Source: Diphasiastrum complanatum (taxonomy: Eukaryota; Streptophyta; Lycopodiopsida; Lycopodiales; Lycopodiaceae). Taken from it: 64,000 bases of DNA. Location: contig CM055102.1 of NCBI GenBank assembly GCA_029204225.1, positions 23,281,390 through 23,345,389 on the forward strand. Reading direction: 5' to 3'. The notes under the pieces are model-generated. The model did no database searches. It was not told the origin of the DNA and was given only the letters and a program-made list of their open reading frames with translations. Position 1 is the stretch's first letter, and the number at the start of each line of letters is the position of its first letter. Positions 55,605 through 64,000 of this stretch are shown here, piece after piece. Position numbers and translations under genes: made by a program.

Positions 55605-57700
55605 ATGGCCAGGACCAAATCCACCGCCCGTGCCATCACCACTGTACAACCATCCCATTCTCGTGTTCCTACTGGTACTGGTCGTAGGTGTGACAGGAAG
55701 TAGGTCTGGCTGAGGGAGATCAGAAAACTCCAAAGATCAACTGAATTGTTGATCCCTAGAGCTCCTTTCAGCCGATCTGTATGGAATGTCGCTCTGTCAC
55801 TTGGGCTGGATGTTTGTTTTGCCGTGACAGCCATGTACGGTGCTACAGAAGATTTTCTGTCCTAGTTTTTTGGAGATTCGTGTCTTTTGACAGTGCATGG
55901 TAAGCGTGTCACCATCATGCCAAAGTATTTCGTCATTCTCAAAAGGCTTTGAGACAGATATTATGGTCTGCATGTTGATAATGTCAGCACCTCCAGAGAC
56001 CTGCATCTGGATAGAACCGATTTGCCTACTACCTCTAGGAGGAAGAGAAAGCAGCCTGTCTCCAAGAAGGCTGGATCTCGAAGGCCAGCTGCTTCCCTTC
56101 CTCCTAGAGTTATCCCGACCAAGAGACCCTGTGTCTTCCTGAGCTCTGAGTCAGATGCTGGAGAATCTCACTCAGATCGAGAATCTTCACCCCTTCCTCC
56201 TCCTATTATTCGTCCAGCTCCTTAGCAGGTTTCAACACCAAAAGTGTTGATTACCCAAGAGGAGCTAGACAAAATAGTAGAGAAATATGTAAATATTGTT
56301 TTCACTTCTGTTTCTACTCCTTTACATAATCTTTTTGTGAGAATTCCATACGATCCAGCCCAGGTTTTTTTATATTTTGACCATTATAATCAATACGAGG
56401 CCTACCTAGCTAACAAAATTGATCTTCTTGGCAACTTTTTTTATTTTTTTCTTTCAGATACACGTAGAAGCTTTAGATTAGGTCCCAAATTTTGTGCTGA
56501 GCTAAAAGATAAGACCTCAAAAATTTCAGATGCAATAGTAGAGGCCGGAGTGTTTTTTTTTGCAGAATAATATCAGTTTCGATTCCCATGGTACAGTTTC
56601 TGTAGTTAGTCCATTTTTCATGGGAGCGGTAAAGGCGAAAAAAGCCAATTTTGAGAAGGCTGTCTATTTTATCGAGTGCAGTCCTATGGCAAAATTCTAT
56701 TTGATTCCATATGGAAATAAGTAAGGATTGCTCTTTTGTTTTTGTTGCTTTAATCTGGATTGTTGCATGCCTCATTGCTTTAATAAGAACTAAATTTTTT
56801 TATAAATATGAATTTAACGATATTTGTATCTTGGTTGTTGCAGTCGGCATTGGAGCCTAAACATTCTTTTTGTAAAGATTAATAAGGAGGGAGTATCAAA
56901 TTTTCTATGTGTAAAATTAAACTCAGCTGCAAATACACATAGAGAATTTGTTTTACTACTTCATGATGTCATTCGGAAAATACCGACAATGACAACTTCA
57001 ACTAAGATATAACCATTAAATCTCTCAAGGTATATTCAGTTTACCTCTGATACATGTATTTCTTTTTTAATTCAAATGTATCGTCATATCATAAATAAAA
57101 TTTCTATCATAATATAACTAATTTTCATTCTATGTATGTAGTGTGTACAGCAAAATGACGCTTTTAGTTGTGCATGGTTCGTCCTGTACAATACAAAGCT
57201 ATTTTTTGAATGGTATAATTTACAAACGGATGTAGATATTGAAAAGATGATATTCTATTCATTTGTGGTTCATTTCATTCTGATTTATATTTTATTACTA
57301 TCATTGTTTGTAATCTGCTGATTCTCGTGTTTCGTGATGACGGTTCACTCTTGAGTCGTATACTCCTGATGATGTATATAGATTTCGGCAAGAGTTGATC
57401 AGAACCTTTGCCCAGTACGGTGTAAGCGTTGCACCTGCAATCGAGGGCCCTCAAAAGGAAGCTGCTCCTGCCTTAACAGCCTTTCAGGTTGTTCAGGATG
57501 CAGATCTTATTTTATATGATCAAAAAGAAATAAAAGTCCTTCCTAATACAAAGGCAGGCAATTTTGTAGCAGATATTCCTCTTGCCTTAAAAGACATTGA
57601 GGCCCTTCTCGAAACAGAGGAGGGCGAGATTATAGAAGGACATGTTGCTTTATCAGTTCCTAATACTGATATAGAAAATATAGAAAAATTGATTGAATAG
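55605..57700 (+). pseudogene. Histone H3-like domain fused to Ulp1/C48-type cysteine protease
   Basis: Start chosen at the second of two adjacent ATGs, giving ARTKSTAR, an H3-like tail. Codons 33-116 follow histone H3: LREIRKLQRSTELLI, PFSR, TAMYGATEDFLS, FFGDSC, HGKRVTIMPK. A basic stretch (RRKRKQPVSKKAGSRR) and a Ser/Pro/Glu-rich linker follow, then a protease: VVSPFF, KFYLIPYGNNRHWSLNILF (catalytic His, codon 56848), QQNDAFSCAWFVLYN (catalytic Gln and Cys; Cys codon 57169), and SYTPDDVYRFRQELIRTF, the C-terminal helix. The position of the catalytic Asp reads KLNSAAN. Intron 56721-56843 has GTAAGG and TTGCAG ends; others are less certain (57030-57150, about 57212-57335). Stops at 55701, 55863, 55950, 56223 and 57010, plus a frame change in the T-run at 56553-56561, inactivate it. 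Ulp1 enzymes remove SUMO-like modifiers. Domain calls are strong; a single gene is inferred from frame continuity. Confidence 0.8.
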
Positions 57701-58035
57701 AGATCTATTTGTAAATAGAGAGACATAAACAAAAGATACAATCATTTTACTTGTAAACAATCCATTTATGGGTTTTTTTTATTGATATCACAATAGATTC
57801 TTACAATCAGCTTGTGTCCATAGTCTAATAATGGAATACAATTTTCCTATAATGATAAAAAGACATTGACATGTATTTGCTGATAGTGAATCTCAATGTT
57901 CTTCCGTAAGTTGGATTGTTTTGCCAATATCTCTACATTTGATCTCGAGCTCATGTCTTTTACGTAACTGCATAAAACTACTACAAAGTTAGTTAGAATT
58001 AGTACAGAGTTTGTATTAGAAAGTTTTGATTGAAA

Positions 58036-59364
58036 CTATTCATAACAGATCGAGTGTTTACAATTACTTGCAAGTTTACCATTGAAAATGAATCTGAAGT
58101 CTGAAAGTACATCATCTTGTAGGAGCAATAGTTCTTGCCGGACGTAGTTTAGACTCCAATCTTCCTCAACCTCAACACATGTCAAAACAGCATCATTGTA
58201 TATAATTTCAATATATTTTCGTTTTGAATGTCCACTGGCTTTCAAGTCTTGATCAAGTGGCACCCATTTACCTTTATTTTTTTCCATCTTTGATAATGGA
58301 AGCATAAGCTCAACATTTGTTTTTCAATTTGATAACGGAAGCACATGGAAGACATTTTAATTCTGCATTCTATTTCTCCATCTGATCTTTTGTCCCAACC
58401 TTCATCCATAAGTTCAAATAATAAACTATCTAATAAATTTTTGCATACAAACATCGTTGGGGTTTTGTGTACATTGACACTTATATATTCAAGGAAATAA
58501 ATCAACTCAATCTGATTGTTTTTTATCTCGTGCTCATTTTAATGAGTTTTTTATATCATTATATATCTTGCAACAAAATGATTCTAAAACTGTAGCATCT
58601 GGTGCAATCCATTCATAACTTTCAAAACTAGGTAATGGAATTGATACTATTTGTCCAAAATTTTCTTTTGTATCAGGAATGTACATTAATTTATAAAAAA
58701 AGATTCCACTATCAGCTAGATCTTTGCAGTTCTACCTTGATATTGTAGTTGTCCAATTTCAGTGTGAATAACATCTAACACACCTGCTAAAGATCCACTC
58801 GGCTCTCATTCATTTATATTGGATGGATATAAATCCGCAAGAGAAAAATGATCAGATTAGCACGTTTACTATTAGATATTTATGAATGACAAAAATCAAA
58901 GTATCAAAAATATCAATACTCACAGTTGTTTTTTTTGTAATCCTGACGGTTGAATCCTTGCACATTTATCTCTGAATGCATATATACATATTGGACTAGG
59001 GTTTTAGAAATAGATTTTCCTCCTAATGATGTTCTAAAATCCAAAATTCTGTCCTTCCAATAAGATCGAAATAATAGTTTTGACCTTTTTCTTTTTCGAA
59101 ATTCTCCTCTTGATGATGGATGCATCAAAACCCAAGAGTTTTTTGAATATTTTCTTGGCACCCATAATCCATTATCATCTGTCTCGTTGAATAGAAGAAC
59201 AGAGTCGATTGAGGAGCACGGCTTCCTTGATGGCACCATTCGTAATTTGCATGCAAAAATCTGAAACAATAAACTATGAATCTGAAAATTCGCGTAGACA
59301 AAAAGCCATGAATTTGAGAAAAAGTGTTGGCAAAAATTTGAAACATTGATCTATTTGACGCCAC
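58036..59364 (-). pseudogene. Broken multi-exon gene with ubiquitin-like C-terminal segment
   Basis: Minus strand, convergent with the H3-protease gene (about 340 bases between ends). An exon at about 59260-58924 follows a TTGTTTCAG acceptor and ends at GTGAGT; it contains LWVPRKYSKNSWVLMHPSSR and RSYWKDRILDFRTSLGGKS. A second stretch (about 58850-58530) has GVLDVIHTEIGQLQYQGRT and LMYIPDTKENFGQIVSIPL with FESYEWIAPDATVLESF, broken by TGA/TAG stops and a shift. The last part (58305-58036) has KRKYIEIIYNDAVLTCVEVE, WSLNYVRQELLLLQDDVL and FRFIFNGKLAS, whose pattern resembles a ubiquitin-like fold (weak). I do not know the family. A TATA-like TATAAATAAAATAAAA and an ATTGG (CCAAT) lie upstream at 59510-59640. 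Confidence 0.5.
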
Positions 59365-59690
59365 AAATTAGCTCTAGTTATCCCTATTAACCATGGTTTG
59401 ACAATGCATATACATTAATGGTACATCGATTATCTCATCTCAACCATCTGTCATATTCATTTTCAATATTTTTGGGTCTCTTTGGGCAGTGATGAGCTGG
59501 AAGGGCAGGCCTCATCAACCAATAGCATTTCTACATGTTGTCCGATGAAACAACAATATATTTAAAAAGTTTTTATTTTATTTATATTTGGAAAATTCTA
59601 AGTTCCGTAGAACCCCGAAGCTGAGGTTTTAATTGGTCCACATGGCAACAATAAGAAAAATAATAAAAAAGCATCTTTTTCAAAGGCCCT
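59365..59690. other. Probable upstream region of the minus-strand gene and junction to Copia
   Basis: Contains two CCAAT boxes and an A/T-rich TATA-like stretch on the minus strand. The right edge, about 59690, abuts Copia gag. No terminal inverted repeat matching the left edge at 55128 was found. Confidence 0.4.
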
Positions 59691-59692
59691 CG

Positions 59693-60206
59693 TCAGGCTC
59701 TAAGTTTCTCTAATGCTTGATCTTGCCCTTTAGACCACTTACTTTTGCTTTTGCCCTTGAATTTGCCCTTGATGAACATAGCCTCCTCTCCAACTTGAGA
59801 TGTTGATGAAGATCCACCTCTTTCTTGAAGCCTATATTCTTCATTGATCAAGATCTCTTGAAGATCAATCAAACTTGGCAAAGTCTTTTGAATAGCAAGA
59901 CTTTGAACAATGTTAGCATGAGCATCCAACAATCCTTTAAGAATAACTTGAACAAGCTCTCCTTCCTTAATGCTCTCATCAATGCAAGCCAATGCTTTCA
60001 CTCTCAAGATAAAAGTATTTGGACTTTCTTCATTCTTTTGAAAACAAGAAAAGATTTTTCTTCTTAGAATAAACACTCTAGATGTAGACTTGGATTCATA
60101 AAGAAACTAGATTTTGGTGTAGAATCCAATCTATCATGCTCTAACATTGATATCTTCTCCAAATCATTGATAAATGTGAATGCTTCCTTCATAACATGAA
60201 ACACAG
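59693..60206 (-). pseudogene. Copia Gag, 5' part of the split element
   Basis: Minus strand: MFILRRKIFSCFQKNEESPN, LRVKALACIDESIKEGELVQ, VILKGLLDAHANIVQSL, LPSLIDLQEILINEEYRLQE, then GKFKGKSKSKWSKGQ, a Copia Gag of the UBN2 type. The N-terminus up to the leader is frame-shifted, and the zinc knuckle, which should follow, is missing at the junction with the foreign DNA. Confidence 0.85.
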
Positions 60207-60218
60207 GCTCTGATACCA
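60207..60218 (-). promoter_or_regulatory. tRNA-iMet primer-binding site
   Basis: TGGTATCAGAGC on the minus strand, exact plant Copia site, next to the LTR start TGTGAAAG. Confidence 0.9.
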
Positions 60219-60326
60219 TGTGAAAGTTTTTGGATCAATTAAGATCCAAACCTACAAAATGATCTTGGGTTAGAAAGACAAGCAACTCACCAATCTTGCC
60301 AATGTAGAAAAACCAACATCTACACT
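60219..60326 (-). mobile_element. Truncated 5' LTR of the split Copia
   Basis: 108 bases matching 53665-53770. Beyond 60326 the two LTRs no longer match, so this LTR is cut short by the next element. Confidence 0.8.
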
Positions 60327-60935
60327 ATGAATGAGATGAAAACTCTAATAGATATTGATCATGTTGGTGAAACCATCGGCCGAACAATCAGATCTTTACT
60401 AAGGAAGCCGAGTATTCCGGATTAGGTGACATTCTTGGTTGGGGCTCAGATGGAGCCGATCTGTCGGCAAAGCTACTAATCTGACAATGAGTTTATGGAC
60501 AACAGGTAATGTCTAATGACAGCGGAAGTATATCTACTGACAAAATGAATAACCATCACAATATTCAGAGATTGCACATTGAGCAGAAAAATGTAACTCG
60601 TCTATATTATCAAAAATCGAGTGTACATCAGAAGCTCTTTCTTGAGCGTTGTCTATTTCTCAGATCAATGCATCGGTGTAAGAGAGGTGTTCTCTTCTCA
60701 TGAATGGAACTAGCTAATGCTAGAATTATCTTACTTTCTTGATACACATCTCACTGAGTGTTGCGTTCCAGATTCTCTTCTCATCATTATCTATGCATGT
60801 CTATCCAATACATATATCATATTGGATTGGACTACAAGATTTGATTAGCTAAAAGTTTAGCTAAATGGTCATTAACTATTTCGTTGTTAACGTTGCATGG
60901 AGGCAATGGATCATGGTAGTTTAAAAACTTCACGC
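60327..60935. other. Degenerate element DNA, unassigned
   Basis: No clean domain. The minus strand keeps a fairly open frame (such as PLPPCNVNNEIVNDHL) that continues from the adjoining Copia piece, but it matches no Copia motif I know. Confidence 0.35.
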
Positions 60936-61607
60936 TCAAGTAGTTGAGGTCTGATAGTTCGTCCATGCCCGATGTGTTGTCTTGAACTTAGCTTGTGGAT
61001 GTCCGATTAGTCGGCATAGCCCAATAGATAGAACTGCCTTGATCCATTTGTCCTTGTCTAGACAGTTGGTGGCTTCTTCGTAAGTTTGTGGTTCACCGCT
61101 GAATCCATAGAATTCTTCTTGAGTAGAAGATGAGATGTTAGGTATATATCTGACTGGTGCTCTTCTTTGTCTTGCAGATCTTTTTGGAGATATTACAGGC
61201 TCAGCAACTGCTTTCCCTTTGTCTTGTCTATTGGCAGCAGAGCTTCGGTGTGTCGTAGGTGTTCTGAACACTTCCGATGTATCGGTTTGCTCGTCGTCCG
61301 AACTATTGTTCAATCTATTTGAAATTTGAACATCTTCATCTGGATGTTCAGGGTCTGCTCCCTCTGTCGATGTGGGTAGGTCATAGTATTGTCTGCTGAG
61401 AACTTCATAGCTGATCGGATCTTCCTCAGCCATTGTTCTTGTCTCGTCAAATCTGACATCTCTAATAGTCTTTACTTTGTTGGTTTGAGGCATGTATACT
61501 TTGTAATATGTAGAATGTATATTATAGCCAACCAAAAATCCTTGCCCTACTTTTTCGTTCAGCCGGGCTGTTTGGGAATGCAGCCCTAAGCGGGTGGTAA
61601 ATTCCAT
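60936..61607 (-). pseudogene. Copia integrase C-terminus to RT start
   Basis: Minus strand: GFLVGYNIHSTYYKVYMPQT with KVKTIRDVRFDE (integrase C-terminal Copia signature), an acidic Ser/Thr-rich spacer, RSARQRRAPVRYIP, then TYEEATNCLDKDKWIKA (start of RT). The RT body is absent after WIKA. On the other side it joins the untranslated leader directly, so gag, protease and the integrase core were deleted. Confidence 0.85.
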
Positions 61608-61642
61608 CCAAGGCTAAATACGGGCTGTTGATGGATGTATCA

Positions 61643-61654
61643 GCTCTGATACCA
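61643..61654 (-). promoter_or_regulatory. tRNA-iMet primer-binding site
   Basis: Minus-strand TGGTATCAGAGC, exact Copia site, one base from the LTR. Confidence 0.9.
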
Positions 61655-61655
61655 C

Positions 61656-62235
61656 TGTAGGAAAAATACTAGGAATTCTTCTTCAGAAAACAAGATGAAA
61701 GTTCGAATAAATCAAACTAATATCAGTGTCTTCAATTGTGTTTGATTCTAGTCTATGCACTAATAGAGTAATTTCTACTTTGATTAAATAAAACATGTGG
61801 ATTTAGGAGATATATGTGTGAGTGTGATAGACAATTTTAGATAATCAGAACAACTGAAAAAAAATCATCTATTGCAAACTTTGATCAATCGAATTTTTAT
61901 AATTCTGATTTTGATTCTTTTGTTACATCTCTTGCTACCTTGTACATATAATGAGTAAGTGAACATGTATTTATATTGTCACAAGATAGGTCTTTTGGCC
62001 TTCTTCCTTTTGTAACAGTCGATCTAACCGTTAAGACGATTGATATAAAATAACGTTATGTTTTAGAGTTCGTTTATTTTTCGAGTTCAAATAAAGTTCA
62101 AACAAGAATAAAGTTCGAGTTCAAATAAAGTTCGAACAAGAATAACAATGTTTTGAGTTCGGTTTCTCAGCCTTTGTCAATTAGACTATGCACTTTGTTG
62201 GTAGAACCGAGATTTGTCTGTGGAGGTGTTCTACA
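61656..62235 (-). mobile_element. Copia 5' LTR
   Basis: Starts TGTAGGAAAAATAC and can end at TTCTACA (62235), giving inverted TGTAG/CTACA termini; 580 bases. Contains a short tandem AATAAAGTTCGA(G/A) repeat at 62091-62148. The matching 3' LTR was not found. Confidence 0.6.
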
Positions 62236-62936
62236 GGTGTTGCTACTATATGAGAAACACAATGATTATGTCTACCATTTTGTATGCAACGATTTCATAA
62301 AAAGTCATGTACTCTAGTTTTACATGTGTGAGAAGACCATGTCAACTTTACTTACAGCTTTGGCCTCAATTAGGCCTCGGATAATCAAAATAACTAAATA
62401 CTAGTTGAAAATTTTCATACTTCTACGTAACTACTTTCCCGACAATGGCACCCAACTTTTGGGTTTTGACATTCTACGAGTAAATTTTTTTTGAGTTTTG
62501 CGAGTTTCTACCCATGATCCCACAAAATGGTAGCACATGGTGTGCTACTCGTTTTATGCCACTACATGATTTTTGAAAAATAAGGCCTCCAAATTCTTTT
62601 TCAATTGGTGTATTTTTTCCTTTTCAAAGGTGGCATCACCACTTGAGTATATTTAGTGGAGCACAATTTGCTTACATGACAATGTGCAAAGCTACCAAAC
62701 AACATTTGTTACAAAACTGTAAAGGAAAATTGCTATATTTTCTGTCCATCTTTCAGCTTCCTTAAAAAGCAAAATGGGCACCCCACCGTTTTCAAGGGTG
62801 ATTATGTTTGCAGATGCAAATTCTGCTTCATAATGGTCCTATGAAAAAAGCACAATCTAAAACATTGATTATGTTTTCCAAATGAAGATTCTACTACATA
62901 ATGGTCATGTGAAAAAGCAGCCATTATCCTTACGCA

Positions 62937-63032
62937 TTGGAATGAGCCCGGCAGATGACATTCTGCCCGGTAAAGAATCATGGTCTAGGCACTATCTACT
63001 GAGCAAAATGTCATTTGCCCAGCTCATTCCAT
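62937..63032. repeat. 96-base hairpin (inverted repeat)
   Basis: Left arm 62937-62972 and right arm 62997-63032, about 36 bases each and roughly 80 percent complementary (GGAATGAGCCCGGCAGATGA against TCATTTGCCCAGCTCATTCC), with a 24-base loop. Each arm is itself partly palindromic around TGACATT. Confidence 0.8.
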
Positions 63033-64000
63033 AGTACATTATCATCAAACAATAGCCAACATAAAAACTCATATCACAATATGCCATATTACCTATATGC
63101 ATAAATACTACATGGAGTTTTCAGATCAATAACTATAATTTAGACAATTCATAGTAAACTTGCCACACCTCTTCTAAAACTCAATGGTATTTTTTCATTT
63201 CAATCATTCTTAGATTGCACCATAGAAGATCAGGGGACTTTCTTTAAGCTCATTTTCTAAGGCAGCAAAGATTAGTAATACATTAGTCTTGAAGTGTCTT
63301 CTTCCTTCAAAACCTGTAGCCGTGAGGTCCTGAAACAAATGTGATGTAGATTATGAAATGATAGAACCATTAAGAAGAGATCCATTGGGAAAGTTACGAA
63401 ATTCAATACAGATGGCTTATGGCGAACTTTCTTAAAAATAAGATCAATATGGATGTTGGTTCGCACCTGGCATTTTCATTGGGAAACAAATCCAATTCCA
63501 GAAAGGATTGTTCATGGAACTTTGAAAATTACGTCCCATGATGAATCTTGAACTCCATAGAGACTTTGGAGGATATTGCATCTTGTCATAATATCCTTCA
63601 AAGTTCATGCTAGAAGGCTGGTCATCTTTCCAACACATGTAATCTCATTTTTAACATTGTGATGCCTCCCACAGATTCCATACCTCCCACAGCAGAATCT
63701 GTGCGAGAAAATAATTTATGGCAAAAAACTTTACATGCACCTTCCGATTGCTGGAAGGTACACATACAAAAATTTACCATTTCTTTACAGGCACCTTCCA
63801 CCCAAAAGGTGCATGCCAAAAAAAGAGAAATTACGTCAGGGAAGGACGCTTCCTCGGTCAGTTCCGCCCAGGGATGGGCGCCCTGGGGCTGGGCAGAAGG
63901 TTCTGGGAGGACTGAAAACGAATCAAAGAACTATAAAGTTTTGGATGAGTAATGGAGTAAACTCTGGAACACAATTATGAACGTTTACAAAGCGTAGTAG
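63033..64000. other. No recognisable gene
   Basis: Short frames without domains. GCACCTTCC recurs (63737, 63791) and a locally GC-rich stretch lies at 63866-63910. Confidence 0.4.

Noticed and set aside
55391..55834. 147-codon minus-strand frame across the H3-like region
   Set aside because: It is antisense to a convincing H3 domain and shows no motif.
55605..55952. Ordinary histone H3 pseudogene copied next to a separate protease gene
   Set aside because: Apart from C-to-T type stops, the frame runs on unbroken from the H3 part through the linker into the protease, so a fusion explains the sequence better. Not fully excluded.
56553..56570. 3' splice site TTTTTTTTTGCAG at the T-run
   Set aside because: No good donor upstream; a one-base change in the T-run restores a continuous frame across the site, which is simpler.
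1..64000. tRNA, rRNA genes and CRISPR arrays
   Set aside because: No region with the required conserved boxes, or regularly spaced identical repeats, was seen; the tandem repeats found have two or three diverged units only.

Overview
The window is plant nuclear DNA from a transposon-rich region. The evidence is: many Ty1/Copia and Ty3/Gypsy fragments on both strands, LTRs with plant-type initiator-Met tRNA primer sites (TGGTATCAGAGC and close variants), GT-AG introns, long (GA)n and (AC)n microsatellites, and plant-restricted gene families (DUF4408/DUF761, glyoxal oxidase). The species cannot be named from the sequence. I see no rRNA, tRNA, CRISPR array or organelle genes.

Layout. 1-0.9 kb: Copia RT remnant. 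3-4 kb: glyoxal-oxidase fragment between (GA)n tracts. 5.37-6.22 kb: the only clearly intact host gene, a DUF4408/DUF761 protein. 8-18 kb: Copia debris, including a Copia chimera (14.1-17.1 kb) that joins two families through an inverted RT segment. 20-22 kb: degenerate Gypsy-like gag with a duplicated 5' end. 24.8-30.7 kb: 3'-truncated Gypsy element on the minus strand. 31.2-33.1 kb: an LTR fragment, then a large unrecognised coding frame with stops. 34.6-36.4 kb: multi-exon C2H2 zinc-finger gene on the minus strand. 38.6-46 kb: minus-strand Copia pieces interrupted by a plus-strand Copia LTR and gag and by two copies of an inverted-repeat element that left no target duplication. 46.46-52.06 kb: an LTR element with a perfect TTCCA target duplication and no recognisable coding capacity. 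53.7-60.3 kb: a minus-strand Copia whose middle is replaced by about 4.5 kb of foreign sequence. 60.9-62.2 kb: another internally deleted Copia with an LTR. 62.9 kb: a small hairpin.

The most unusual object is at 55.6-57.7 kb. One reading frame begins like histone H3 (ARTK tail, then an H3 histone fold), runs through a basic and Ser/Pro-rich linker, and continues over introns into an Ulp1/C48-type cysteine protease (HW motif, QQN...C motif, C-terminal helix). It is broken by in-frame stops that all fit C-to-T change (CAG to TAG, CGA to TGA, CAA to TAA) and by a one-base change in a T-run. A convergent minus-strand gene remnant at 58.0-59.3 kb ends in a segment resembling a ubiquitin-like fold. 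Both lie between the RT and gag portions of a Copia element. I know of no described protein with an H3 fold fused to an Ulp1 protease.

Overall this is a decayed, nested repeat region with few host genes. Several broken frames share the C-to-T stop pattern expected of long-term cytosine methylation.
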